A stretch of DNA of 64,000 nucleotides from Rudanella sp031411995 (GTDB lineage: Bacteria; Bacteroidota; Bacteroidia; Cytophagales; Spirosomataceae). Shown here in pieces: positions 52,531-61,801 of the stretch. The translations under genes were made by a program, and so were the position numbers. Position 1 is the first letter of the stretch, and each line of letters starts with the position of its first letter. Under the pieces are notes generated by a model. That model did not search any database. It was not told the origin of the DNA and saw nothing but the letters and a program-made list of their open reading frames with translations. The stretch is from positions 61,173 through 125,172 of the forward strand of contig JANOCD010000018.1 in NCBI GenBank assembly GCA_031411995.1, given 5' to 3'.

Positions 52531-53732
52531 TCCGCATCGTATGCTTCCTGGCCTGTTGCCTGTTGAACAGTAGCTTTGTGATAGCTCAGATAAAACCGGC
52601 CTATCCCTTTGGGCAATTGCCGGGCCAGTCCGTTTTTGCCTTGAAAACCGATTCCGTGGGGCACTCGTTGCCCTGTGGGACAGAAGCAAAAGGACCATTA
52701 CCTGTTATTTCAGACGAAGAGTTAAACCGTTTTCGACAAAAATCGGTTACTGCCTACTGTGTCAAAGTGATGCTGACGGTATTTGCTAATGACGACGGCA
52801 CAAACCTAGCTTCGTCGGATTTTCACCAGCTACGACAATTCGATGCGATGGTCGCCCAATACGCTCCGCACGACATCTGTTTTGTGCTTATCGGTATCCG
52901 ACACATCAATAATACAGACCTGAACGACCAGGATGCAGAAACGGAAGAGAGCGAATTGAATCCGTTTCGGGTAGCGGGCGTATTTAATATGTTCACCCAC
53001 CGCCGGGTCACAGACGGAACAAAGATAGAGAACGGTGTTCCTGTTCCAGTTGTAGTGGGCGGCACAGCCTATCGCATTCCAAACGCGGGGGCTTACGCGA
53101 GTTTGTCCAAAGGAAATGTAGAAAATTGGGATGACATCTCGACCATGTCGCACGAGGTCGGTCATACGTTCGGGTTAATACATACGTTTGAACCAGTCAT
53201 TGGTTTAGAAAACGTAGTCCGGTCAGGGGCCTGTGCCAATTGTACAATGACCGGTGATCTTCTGTGCGACACCCCCGCTGACCCGGACCAAAGCGACTCC
53301 GGTTATCTGTGGGCCAATACGACGAGTCAGGCCACTGGGTGTCTTTATTCCGGTACTCGTGTTGACAATTGCACACCGTCCGTACCGTTCACCCCATCCA
53401 CCACCAACATCATGAGTTATGGACGGCGTGAGTGCCGAAATCGTTACACAGCCGGGCAGGGCGAACGAATGCGGTATTATTTGGCGAATACAAGTGCGTT
53501 TTCGGCCATCCTTGCCTCGCCAACAGTCAGTCTCTTACCGGCTGCCTATACCAATATTACCCATTTTGAAGCTGCCCGCGATGTGCTGACGATAGCTGCC
53601 CTTTCCTATCAGGTGTTACTAACGGCTAACCTTTCTTTATACGCCAAACGAATTGAACTCAAACCCGGAGTCCGATTTTCTCCCGGCGCCGGAGGACGGG
53701 TACGCGTGATTGTCAATCCATATTGTCAGTGA
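52527..53732 (+). CDS. M43-family zinc metalloprotease (pappalysin/cytophagalysin-like)
   Basis: 401 residues with a signal peptide (to VIAQ). The zinc motif HEVGHTFGLIH gives His209, Glu210, His213 and His219; the Met-turn is in NIMSYGRREC, and paired Cys residues (CANC, CLYSG) fit the family's disulfides. M43 proteases cut extracellular proteins. About 100 residues follow the catalytic domain and contain ALSYQVLLTANLSLYAKRIE, a beta domain. Start overlaps the fibre gene by 4 bases, so the enzyme is coexpressed with it and could process it. Confidence 0.9.
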   Translation: MIRIVCFLACCLLNSSFVIAQIKPAYPFGQLPGQSVFALKTDSVGHSLPCGTEAKGPLPVISDEELNRFRQKSVTAYCVKVMLTVFANDDGTNLASSDFHQLRQFDAMVAQYAPHDICFVLIGIRHINNTDLNDQDAETEESELNPFRVAGVFNMFTHRRVTDGTKIENGVPVPVVVGGTAYRIPNAGAYASLSKGNVENWDDISTMSHEVGHTFGLIHTFEPVIGLENVVRSGACANCTMTGDLLCDTPADPDQSDSGYLWANTTSQATGCLYSGTRVDNCTPSVPFTPSTTNIMSYGRRECRNRYTAGQGERMRYYLANTSAFSAILASPTVSLLPAAYTNITHFEAARDVLTIAALSYQVLLTANLSLYAKRIELKPGVRFSPGAGGRVRVIVNPYCQ

Positions 53733-53814
53733 CAGTCCGGTCTGGTCTCCGTGGTCAGGTTCTTGTAACAACTGAAAACCCGTATTGTATCAATCCGTAA
53801 TCCCAAGTCAACCT

Positions 53815-55533
53815 ATGAACAAACAACTACGTTTTCTATGGCTGCTGAGCCTTTTGGGTAGCACCCAAATTGCATTGGCTCAAACTAACCTGATTGTGCG
53901 AACGCCCGCTACCAGTACGCCAGGAACAAATAATACGGTATTTGGCACATTAAGCGGAATAAGTCTAAGCAATGACGGGGTTCGGGCTATAAACAACGTG
54001 TTTGTAGGAGCTTATGCCGGGTATGGAACAACAACAGGCAGTTTCAATGCTTTTTTGGGAGTCGATGCGGGTCACTCCAACACCACAGGCAGTTATAACG
54101 CATTTCTCGGCCACAGTGCGGGGTATACCAATACGACGGGTAATGAGAATACCTTCGTGGGCCTTAGTGCTGGTATATTGAATTCAACCGGCACCTACAA
54201 TACATTTCTGGGAGCAGAAGCTGGGTTTAGTAATACAACCGCCTACGCGAATACATTTCTGGGTGTTGATGCCGGTTATGCCAACACAGAGGGCTACGAA
54301 AACACGTTTGTAGGAACCGATGCGGGCGAGTCTAATACAACGGGCAACCGGAATACTTTTCTGGGAACACAAACCGGTAAAGCCAATACCACCGGGTTCT
54401 TCAATTCCTTTCTGGGGGAATCAGCAGGTTTTTCCAACACAACGGGCAACAACAACGCCTTTGTGGGCAACGGAGCGGGGTATAGAAATACGACGGGAAA
54501 CTTCAACGCTTTCCTCGGAGCCGGAGCCGGATCGTATAATACCACAGGGCTTGAGAATTCATTTGTCGGTTATCGTGCCGGTTATTCTAATACAGAAGGC
54601 AACTTTAACTCTTTCTTTGGTAAAGAAGCGGGGTTTTACAGCAACGGAGACCAGAATACCTACATAGGTGTTGGAAGTGGATATGATAGCCGAGGTTCGT
54701 CTAATGTGTTCATGGGCAATCTGGCAGGTGAAAACAATAGAGGTTCAGATAATTCATTTGTTGGCTTCTGGGTAGGCAGAAGTAATACAACGGGTGGCAG
54801 TAACTGCTTTTTTGGTAGAGATGCTGGTGGCTTGAATACTACTGGGGGCGGAAATGCCTATTATGGGGTTAGCGCAGGCAGTAGTCTAAACGGCTCCAGA
54901 AACGTATGTATTGGCTATCAGGCTGGTTGGGCATCAAGTGACGGTAGGAACAGTACATTGATCGGAGCCAATACGTCCTTATCTTCCGGCACTTTAACCA
55001 ACGCCACCGCTATTGGTTATAATGCCCGTGTCGCCGTCTCCAACGCGGTTATCCTCGGTGATCCTACTAACACCAGCCTAAACGTCGGCATCGGCACCGA
55101 TTCCCCGCAGTTTCCGCTCGATGTGCGGGGTACGGTCAACATTCGCGGTGCAGGAGGAAAACTCAAATTCACCCATCTGCTCAACCCCCGCTGGACTCCC
55201 GATGGCACCGACCAACTCCTAACCGTGAATGACAAAGGTGAGGTCGTGCTGACCCGCTATAGGCTTCAAATCAGTAACCCCAATGATTGGAGTGATCGTG
55301 TATTTGCACCAGGCTACCGACTCATGCCCCTGGCTGATGTTCAGTCATTTGTGCAAAAAAACCAGCATCTGCCGGGACTGCCCAGTGCCGAGCAGGTAGC
55401 GCACGAGGGTGTGGATGTGGCGACGCTGAACGCCAAACTCCTGGAAAAAATCGAGGAACTGACGCTGTATATCATTGATCTACAACGTACTACTAACCAG
55501 CGAATTAAAGAGTTGGAGAAGAAGGTGAAATGA
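53815..55533 (+). CDS. Exported protein with about twenty 17-residue repeats
   Basis: 572 residues from the ATG at 53815 (signal peptide to ALAQ). From about residue 60 to 400 it consists of 17-residue units of the form N.FLG..AG..NTTG.., here about eighteen to twenty, e.g. NAFLGVDAGHSNTTG. Such units stack into a beta-solenoid. A final part repeats the NVGIGTDSPQFPLDVRG fibre motif and ends in FAPGYRLMPLADVQSFVQKN plus a coiled coil, the same tail as in the protein at 50953. The repetitive DNA suggests variable copy number. Confidence 0.85.
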   Translation: MNKQLRFLWLLSLLGSTQIALAQTNLIVRTPATSTPGTNNTVFGTLSGISLSNDGVRAINNVFVGAYAGYGTTTGSFNAFLGVDAGHSNTTGSYNAFLGHSAGYTNTTGNENTFVGLSAGILNSTGTYNTFLGAEAGFSNTTAYANTFLGVDAGYANTEGYENTFVGTDAGESNTTGNRNTFLGTQTGKANTTGFFNSFLGESAGFSNTTGNNNAFVGNGAGYRNTTGNFNAFLGAGAGSYNTTGLENSFVGYRAGYSNTEGNFNSFFGKEAGFYSNGDQNTYIGVGSGYDSRGSSNVFMGNLAGENNRGSDNSFVGFWVGRSNTTGGSNCFFGRDAGGLNTTGGGNAYYGVSAGSSLNGSRNVCIGYQAGWASSDGRNSTLIGANTSLSSGTLTNATAIGYNARVAVSNAVILGDPTNTSLNVGIGTDSPQFPLDVRGTVNIRGAGGKLKFTHLLNPRWTPDGTDQLLTVNDKGEVVLTRYRLQISNPNDWSDRVFAPGYRLMPLADVQSFVQKNQHLPGLPSAEQVAHEGVDVATLNAKLLEKIEELTLYIIDLQRTTNQRIKELEKKVK

Positions 55534-55558
55534 AACAAATGCTATACGACTACACACC

Positions 55559-55924
55559 ATGCCTGTTCCTTATTTTCTCACCCAGCGACCCGGCCCGGCT
55601 TTGAGCCTGCCTTTCCCGAAAGGTCAGCGGATCATTTCGATCCGGCACATTGTTCGGCTCGAAGCCCAGCAAAACTATACCTATTGCTATTTCAGCGATG
55701 GGAGTTCGCTGCTCGTGGCTCTCACCCTAAAAGTTCTTTTGAGCCGCTTGCCGCCTGACGCGCTGATTCGGCTTCACCGCAAACACGCTGTGAACCCCGG
55801 CTTTGTGGCGGAGTGGAATTCGGTGGGGAGTTTCGTGCGACTTCAAACGGGTGAGCAACTGGCAATTTCCCGCCGACGCAACGGAGCAATGAAATTCGGA
55901 TTGGTGGCAAACTCCTCTTGCTGA
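55559..55924 (+). CDS. Stand-alone LytTR DNA-binding protein
   Basis: 121 residues with a LytTR domain alone: IIRLEAQQNYTYCYFSDG-like start (RLEAQQNYTYCYFSDGSSLL), LSRLPPDALIRLHRKHAVNP, then FVRLQTGEQLAISRRRN. The receiver domain typical of LytR/AgrA regulators is missing. The domain binds direct repeats of about 9 bp. It lies between the repeat protein and the protease-nuclease gene and is convergent with the latter. It may regulate nearby exported genes. Confidence 0.82.
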   Translation: MPVPYFLTQRPGPALSLPFPKGQRIISIRHIVRLEAQQNYTYCYFSDGSSLLVALTLKVLLSRLPPDALIRLHRKHAVNPGFVAEWNSVGSFVRLQTGEQLAISRRRNGAMKFGLVANSSC

Positions 55925-55960
55925 CAAAGAAGCGAAGCACCACGCGGCCGAAGTACCTAC

Positions 55961-56003
55961 AAAAACAGAACGGGGAGAAAGTATCCAGCCTTCCTCCCCG
56001 TTC
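55961..56003 (-). terminator. Terminator of the protease-nuclease gene
   Basis: GAACGGGGAG (55968-55977) pairs with CTCCCCGTTC (55994-56003); on the minus strand the stem is followed by a T-run (A run at 55961-55965). It starts 5 bases from the stop codon of the gene at 56008. Confidence 0.75.
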
Positions 56004-56007
56004 TCAA

Positions 56008-57855
56008 CTATAATCCCAGTCGGAAGTCGATTTTGTCGGCTTGCTCCGGGAAGTCGATCAGTGGGTTGCGGTTGCCCTGAAGCTTGGCCGCTGTTGCATT
56101 GCGGTGGCGTTCATAGTCGGTTACGGCAAACTGGCTATGCCAGGCCAACAGTGTTTTGAGCGTATTCTGATCGTATTTGCTGCTCAATTGACGGGGGTAA
56201 CGGAGCAGGTAATACAGTGTAGCCCGCGTAACGGCCCCTTTGTTACGCTCCGGCTCAAAGCGGCTGTTTTCGCCCTTGCCACACGCATCCCGAACGATCT
56301 CTGCCGGGTCCAGCTCGTCGGGTGTGAAATCGGCGAAGTCGATGTATGGGTGATTGCTCCGAAACGAGTTGCATTTTACCTCACAGGCAAACAAGTGGTG
56401 CAAATCGCCCCGCATCGGCGATTTTTTATTGAACCACGACTGCGGCACAACGTGCTCACAGTTATAGGGAAACTGCGCTTCGATGGCCTCCAGATCAGCC
56501 CGGAAGGTTTCAACAGCCACAATATCCTGTCGGCTGGCGAGTTCGCGAATCAGGTTACCCCGCTCCACGTCAGCAATTTCGTCGAGCCGGATTAACTCTT
56601 CGGCCGTAAACGACTGCCCTGAATAGATACTCTGTAATTTCCCGTCGGGGTGTTTGTCCATTATGGGATACAGGAACTTGCTCGGCTGATAGGATAACTG
56701 GTTGGCATGAGTTCGGTCGAGGAGGGTGTGAAGGTCGGCAAAGAGCGAGGGGCCATTCCAGTCGATACCCTGATAATACGCATCGCGCAGCGGATTGTCG
56801 ATAGTCGGGTCGTAATAGGTAGTGGCCACGACAGGACCCGTATTTATGACAGTGCCCGGATTGGGGCGAACCGGATTAGGTTGCGTACCGCTGGTGGGCT
56901 GGCTAAACTCGATGATATTTCGCAGAAAAACCTGCTGACCAGCCGTAGCCTGGGCGCGCAGGTGGGCCATAATTCGGCTCACACGAATGCCCTCGTTCAG
57001 AATCCAGTCGATCTGGTCTTCTCCGTCACTCTCGCTCCAGATGGCCCCATCGCGACGCAGAATTTTCCCATCCGCATTGGTCCGGGGAACGCCCGAATGA
57101 TGGAGCGCAACGAGTTCCCAGCGGTCGTTGAAAACGGGTGCTCCCGACGAGCCGGGCTGCGTGTCGGCTTCGTACTGAATCACGTTTTCTAATAGTTCCT
57201 TCACGGTATTGTCGCGGAGGGCAACGCTCTTGCGGTTGCCGCCGGGGTGCTGAATAATGGACACCGAATGCCCCACGTTGACTTTACCAACAGCTTCGAT
57301 GAGCGGAATCCGGCCAAATTCGCTCAACTGCCGACCGCCCGACAACGATTCGTTCTGAACAAACACCAGGGAATAGTCCAGCGTTTTATCGGTCATAAAA
57401 AAACGGTCTGGTTGCAGAGCAAACGTCACCACGGTGCGGGGGCGGTCCTGTTCATCGAGTTCATAGTCAAATTCAACAAAGCTCCCGCCCGCTTCGGCGG
57501 CATCAACCAGCACGTGGTTATTGGTCAGCAGCAGATTGTCGCCAATCAGAAAACCGGTTCCAAACCCAGCCGTTCCAACATTAACTCGCCCAACGGCGCG
57601 GGCGGCTATTAACCCCCGACTCAGGTAGTTGACGGGCATAATGTCATTTTTGCCAATTTGCCGCTCGCTTCCAAGCCCATTGGCAAAAAAATCGGCAAGA
57701 CTCAATCCCCGCAGTTGGAGTTCATTGAGCAATTGCCCCGGACTAATTTGTGGGGATGACGCAGGGGTTACTCCGATAGTAACCTCCCTGTGTTGGTCAG
57801 GCGGTGGTGCCGTGGCGGGCACCTGTTGTTCGAGCAAGCGTTCTACGATGTTCAT
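56008..57855 (-). CDS. Trypsin-like serine protease fused to endonuclease I
   Basis: 615 residues, no signal peptide or membrane helix. Residues about 1-75 are an Ala/Pro linker and a helical stretch. A V8/trypsin-like domain (about 80-300) shows GTGFLIGDNLLLTNNHVL (His114), LDYSLV (Asp160) and QPGSSGAPVF (Ser237). The C-terminal 270 residues form endonuclease I: DAYYQGID, NCEHVVPQSWF (catalytic His468 in the beta-beta-alpha metal motif), RGDLHHLF, CNSFRSN, FEPERNKGAVTRATLY and LQGNRNPLIDFPE. Both active sites look complete. The protease could sense or activate the nuclease; role unknown. Confidence 0.85.
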   Translation of the reverse strand: MNIVERLLEQQVPATAPPPDQHREVTIGVTPASSPQISPGQLLNELQLRGLSLADFFANGLGSERQIGKNDIMPVNYLSRGLIAARAVGRVNVGTAGFGTGFLIGDNLLLTNNHVLVDAAEAGGSFVEFDYELDEQDRPRTVVTFALQPDRFFMTDKTLDYSLVFVQNESLSGGRQLSEFGRIPLIEAVGKVNVGHSVSIIQHPGGNRKSVALRDNTVKELLENVIQYEADTQPGSSGAPVFNDRWELVALHHSGVPRTNADGKILRRDGAIWSESDGEDQIDWILNEGIRVSRIMAHLRAQATAGQQVFLRNIIEFSQPTSGTQPNPVRPNPGTVINTGPVVATTYYDPTIDNPLRDAYYQGIDWNGPSLFADLHTLLDRTHANQLSYQPSKFLYPIMDKHPDGKLQSIYSGQSFTAEELIRLDEIADVERGNLIRELASRQDIVAVETFRADLEAIEAQFPYNCEHVVPQSWFNKKSPMRGDLHHLFACEVKCNSFRSNHPYIDFADFTPDELDPAEIVRDACGKGENSRFEPERNKGAVTRATLYYLLRYPRQLSSKYDQNTLKTLLAWHSQFAVTDYERHRNATAAKLQGNRNPLIDFPEQADKIDFRLGL

Positions 57856-58061
57856 GGTTTGGTATAGAGTTGATTTAGACGATGTTTGGGCACGATTGCC
57901 TTACGCACTCCAATAGTCGGAATCTATTGAGTACCAGTAACGGCCGAAACCAACATTTTACAATACCTTAATAACCCCGGCATGGCTTTTGAGTAAGTAC
58001 GGTATACAATCTCCCGTTTTTGGGCGTTCTTTGCATAGAGCTATCCCATAGATTATTAGTC

Positions 58062-58682
58062 ATGAAACGAATTGCCGCTTTCCCTCACTCCCGATTTCTG
58101 TTTTCCCGCCTACTTATTATCGGCCTTTTAAGCACCTTAGTTTCCTCGTGTGTTCCCGACTTTTTGGTAAAGAATCCTGACTGGGTCGAAATCGAAAAAG
58201 ACACCCACGAACCAGCTCTCAAACGCAAAGGCGGAATGCTCATCAGCCCCCGCGAAGTGTCGGCAACCATCATGTTCGACAGCACCTGCATGTACGACGT
58301 TACGCAGGTTGACGAGTTTGATTACAACAAAGTTTTCGGACTGGGTTTCATGGGTGCTCAGGACCAGCATTGGGGACAAGCACCACATCAGGTCGACGGA
58401 GCGCGGGTAGGCTGGCGATGGAATCCCAAAATGAACCGTATTGACCTTGGTGCCTACGTATATGTAGCGGGTAAGCGAATTACGCAGGATTTGGGCAGCA
58501 TGAAAATCAACGAGGAACGTCGGCTCACCATCAAAATCGACTATACCAACAAAACCTATACCGTACTGAACGGCGAGCCGATTCCATTTACGCACAAAAA
58601 AACAGTGGCCTACCGCAATGGTCTCTATTTTGGCGGTAATCAGCCAGCTCCGCAAAAGATTCGGGTGATGATCAAGTACTAA
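58062..58682 (+). CDS. Lipoprotein, hypothetical
   Basis: 206 residues from the ATG at 58062. Lipoprotein signal with lipobox VSSCVPD. Beta-rich body: LISPREVSATIMFDSTCMYD, FDYNKVFGLGFMG, RIDLGAYVYVAGKR, LTIKIDYTNKTYTVLNGEPI. It looks like one jelly-roll-like domain; family not recognised. It is divergent from the protease-nuclease gene and converges on the LytR-type regulator with a 10-base gap. Confidence 0.6.
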   Translation: MKRIAAFPHSRFLFSRLLIIGLLSTLVSSCVPDFLVKNPDWVEIEKDTHEPALKRKGGMLISPREVSATIMFDSTCMYDVTQVDEFDYNKVFGLGFMGAQDQHWGQAPHQVDGARVGWRWNPKMNRIDLGAYVYVAGKRITQDLGSMKINEERRLTIKIDYTNKTYTVLNGEPIPFTHKKTVAYRNGLYFGGNQPAPQKIRVMIKY

Positions 58683-58692
58683 ACGAGCGCGT

Positions 58693-59481
58693 TCAGGTCC
58701 ACCCGAACCGCTCCAGAAGCCGCTCTTTGTGTTGGCGGGCCACGGGAATGCTTGCCCCGTTGGTTAACACTATGTAGGTTCCCTCGCCCTTGACCATGCG
58801 TTTAATATGGTCCAGATTCACAACGTATTGCCGGTGAATCCGCAGAAAATTACGAGTTTCGAGCATTTCCTGCACATCACCGAGGGTTTTTGAAATCAGG
58901 TATTTCTCCCCGTTTTCGAGCACAAAAATTGTATAGTTACTGTCTGATTCAGCATACAGAATATGACTGGTTTCCACAATGGTGAGGCCATTGGCGTGAG
59001 GCAGGGCCATTTTACCCGGCAGCGATGGGGTCGGAGTCACCCCCGAACTTGTTGCCTGATGCGGCCCAGCCGGATACCAGGCTTTTAACAGGTCCAACTG
59101 AGCTTGCCCGGTCATACTGGTTGTTGCCGCCGTTTGCTCGGCCCGGCGCACTGCCTTCACCAGATCGACCGTATCAACGGGTTTCAGCAGGTAATCGAGT
59201 GCCGAAAACCGAAATGCCCGCACCGCATACTGGTCGTAGGCCGTTACGAAAATTACTTGAAACATCACCTCGCCCAACTGCTCCAGAAACTGAAATCCGT
59301 TGAGCATCGGCATTTCAATATCCAGAAAAACCAGCGCGGGCCGCAAGCCCTTAACCGCCAGCAGAGCCGAGGGACTATCGGTGAACTCCCCCACAATGTC
59401 AACCTGTGGACAATGCCGCGTTAGTTGCAACGCCAACAAGGCTACATTGTCAGGCTCGTCGTCGATGATGATAGTACGCAT
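58693..59481 (-). CDS. LytR/AlgR-type response regulator
   Basis: 262 residues from the ATG at 59481. Receiver with Asp7-Asp8 and phospho-acceptor Asp54 in LVFLDIEMPMLNG, Lys in YLLKPVDT, a Pro/Ser-rich linker, and a LytTR domain (ILYAESDSNYTIFVLENGEK, FLRIHRQYVVNLDHI). It is the partner of the LytS-type kinase directly upstream at 59554, with a 72-base spacer that holds a repeat structure. LytTR regulators bind repeats near promoters, commonly of surface and stress genes. Confidence 0.92.
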   Translation of the reverse strand: MRTIIIDDEPDNVALLALQLTRHCPQVDIVGEFTDSPSALLAVKGLRPALVFLDIEMPMLNGFQFLEQLGEVMFQVIFVTAYDQYAVRAFRFSALDYLLKPVDTVDLVKAVRRAEQTAATTSMTGQAQLDLLKAWYPAGPHQATSSGVTPTPSLPGKMALPHANGLTIVETSHILYAESDSNYTIFVLENGEKYLISKTLGDVQEMLETRNFLRIHRQYVVNLDHIKRMVKGEGTYIVLTNGASIPVARQHKERLLERFGWT

Positions 59482-59484
59482 AAT

Positions 59485-59551
59485 GTGAAAGAGTGAAAGA
59501 GCGAAAGAGTGAAAGAACAGTTGCAATGGAGTCGCTCTTTCACTCTTTCAC
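59485..59551. repeat. Tandem GAAAGAGY repeats and 19-bp inverted repeat
   Basis: GTGAAAGAGTGAAAGAGCG (59485-59503) is the reverse complement of 59533-59551; the left arm is extended by further GAAAGAGT units to 59514. It fills the space between the kinase stop and the regulator start. Confidence 0.85.
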
Positions 59552-59553
59552 CT

Positions 59554-61605
59554 TTAAACCGGTATTTCCAGCACGACTTTCGTGCCGAGGGGTTCGCCGT
59601 TAGGGGCGACTAAGTCCAGAATCTGGGCTTTTGTTTGGGTATTATACAACTGGTTAATCATACGAATGCGATCAGCGGTGACCTGCATCCCGAAGGATTT
59701 GTGTTTGCCCGCCGACTTGCTTTTGAGCGTACTGGCGCGGGCACGTCCTATACCATCGTCGGTAATTTCAATGTGCAGATATTGGTCGGTGGGTTGCGAA
59801 ACGTCGATACTCACCGTGCCACCTTCGGGTTTGTGCATCAGCCCGTGCCAGATCGCGTTCTCTACATAGGGTTGCAGCAACAGGGGCGGAATACTGACAA
59901 ACTGCTGGTCAATATCAGGATCGACCCGGATGCTGATGGTTAGTTTGTGTTTAAACCGCATGGCTTCGAGGTCGCTGTAGAGTTGGAGGGCTTCGAGTTC
60001 GTTTTGGAGCGTAACCCGTTCGGCGCGGGAGTTTTCGAGCACAAGCCGGATCAGCCGGGCAAACTTGGTGAGGTAGTCGGATGCCTTGTCGGTGTTGTTC
60101 TGGAGGGTATATAACTTAATGGAATTAAGGCAGTTGAAAATAAAGTGTGGGTTCATTTGGGCGCGTAGGGCGGTCATCTCGCTATCGGCCAGCCGCTGAT
60201 CGAACTCGGCTTCGCGTTGTTGAATGCGCTGTTGCTCCAGCAATTGATTTTTAGCTTCGATTTCTCCCGTGCGGATAACCAATTGGGCTTCGAGGTTCTG
60301 GGAATAGTGTTCCTGAATCTGATTTTTTTCGATCTCGATCAAGCGTGTTCGCCGACCCAACGCCAGCGAAAAGCAGAATACTTCGAGCAGCGCGGAGGCT
60401 CCAAACAGCAGCGACGGCAACTGGAAAAGTAATTTTGTATAAGGTACGTCGATTCGGTTGAGCAGAAACGTACCTGCTCCCCCAACCACCACCAGCAAAA
60501 TCCCTATGAAGGCGTATCCCTGCAATTCATGACGGCTCCTTAGTGCCAAACAGGCCAGTATAATGCTACTTCCTAAGAAAAATGCAACGATGACGTTTGC
60601 TATTTTGCCCTGATAAACTTGAATAACGGTAGTGGGATCAGAAACCCCATAGCTGATGAGGACGAAAGCCAGCAAACCAACTAATGCCAGCAACAGATAC
60701 TGATACCATTGCCAGAGTCGAGGCTGATAACGGGCTAACTCAAGGAGCGTACTGAAAAACAGGAGGTAAAATATCGTCATCACGATATTAGTAATAGGTA
60801 GCAGTGCCGCCCGCAATAACGGATGATTGGGCAACCACCAATCCACCATGAAAACATTTTCCCAAATTCGGAGAAAATACAGGCAGATCATAAACACATA
60901 CAGCGAATACCAGACGTAGATAATGTCGCGATTAGTTGCAAACTGAGCAACCGCAAACACCCCCATGAACAACAGGCAGGCAATCAGGCCCACATAAAAG
61001 ATAAACGTGGGCAACAGGCTTTGGTGAAAATCATTCAGAAAGGCCCGGTAAGCTACTGGCTTGTAGATGGTTAAATAAATCAGATCCTGCCCTCTAAGAC
61101 TGGATATATTCAGCAGGTAGGTCTGTTGCTGCTGGGGCCTCAACACAATGGACAGGGCCATCCGGTGGAGGCCATCGGATGGCAGTTGGTTTGCTGGAAT
61201 GCTGCTCCCCGCACTGTCGGTCAAGGTGGCATGGCCCAGGGAGTCAATGGTATATAACCGGATTAAACCATGTCGGCCTATATGAAGCCAGCCATTTACG
61301 GAATCAGTTGAGCTACCGTTCTGAACCGAAAAGCGTATCCATTGGGGCTTTTTAGGTTGCCGCTGCCGCTGCGCAGCCTGCCACTGAGCAAAGGGCTGAA
61401 ATGGCTTCTTTAGAATGTCCGACACAGACAACGTACCACCCGAATCATCTTCGTAAAAAGCGGAACAGTGCTGAACGTCAATTGGGGTTTCTGACAGCTT
61501 TCCGTTCAAAACCAACGTATTCCCTGACTCCACAGACTGTTGGGCCACCCCCATCGGAAGCAGAGGAGGACATAGCAAACACCACCATAAAAGCCAACGC
61601 TTCAT
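59554..61605 (-). CDS. LytS-like sensor histidine kinase with 7TMR-DISM domains
   Basis: 683 residues. Signal peptide (MKRWLLWWCLLCPPLLP, to GVAQ), an extracellular 7TMR-DISMED2-like beta domain (about 25-185, with WIRFSVQNGS and GWLHIGRHGLIRLYTIDS), seven transmembrane helices (about 195-420), a coiled coil, and the LytS-type His_kinase domain: LRAQMNPHFIFNCLNSIKLY (phospho-His), LQPYVENAIWHG and DDGIGRARA. It should phosphorylate the LytTR regulator just downstream. The ligand class of DISMED2 is probably a carbohydrate. Operon of two genes on the minus strand. Confidence 0.92.
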   Translation of the reverse strand: MKRWLLWWCLLCPPLLPMGVAQQSVESGNTLVLNGKLSETPIDVQHCSAFYEDDSGGTLSVSDILKKPFQPFAQWQAAQRQRQPKKPQWIRFSVQNGSSTDSVNGWLHIGRHGLIRLYTIDSLGHATLTDSAGSSIPANQLPSDGLHRMALSIVLRPQQQQTYLLNISSLRGQDLIYLTIYKPVAYRAFLNDFHQSLLPTFIFYVGLIACLLFMGVFAVAQFATNRDIIYVWYSLYVFMICLYFLRIWENVFMVDWWLPNHPLLRAALLPITNIVMTIFYLLFFSTLLELARYQPRLWQWYQYLLLALVGLLAFVLISYGVSDPTTVIQVYQGKIANVIVAFFLGSSIILACLALRSRHELQGYAFIGILLVVVGGAGTFLLNRIDVPYTKLLFQLPSLLFGASALLEVFCFSLALGRRTRLIEIEKNQIQEHYSQNLEAQLVIRTGEIEAKNQLLEQQRIQQREAEFDQRLADSEMTALRAQMNPHFIFNCLNSIKLYTLQNNTDKASDYLTKFARLIRLVLENSRAERVTLQNELEALQLYSDLEAMRFKHKLTISIRVDPDIDQQFVSIPPLLLQPYVENAIWHGLMHKPEGGTVSIDVSQPTDQYLHIEITDDGIGRARASTLKSKSAGKHKSFGMQVTADRIRMINQLYNTQTKAQILDLVAPNGEPLGTKVVLEIPV

Positions 61606-61801
61606 TGATACCCGGATTAATTCGTTTCAGCAGCAAGCTACCCATTTTCGGCACACACCTACAATTCTGTTTATATAAGGAGCCGGTCTGTCTGAGCGAA
61701 TGGTTTGTTTTTTTGAGCGAACGTCAACCTACAGACTATATCGACCGTTCGCTCAACGGCTCAATAAATCAGTGGCTTCACACAGAAAATCCAGCCACTC
61801 A

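Noticed and set aside
57247..57612. Plus-strand frames opposite the protease-nuclease gene
   Set aside because: They are antisense shadows of a gene with two complete catalytic domains.
59485..59551. Short GAAAGAGT repeats considered as a CRISPR array
   Set aside because: Units are 8-10 bases with no spacers of constant length and no cas genes in the window.
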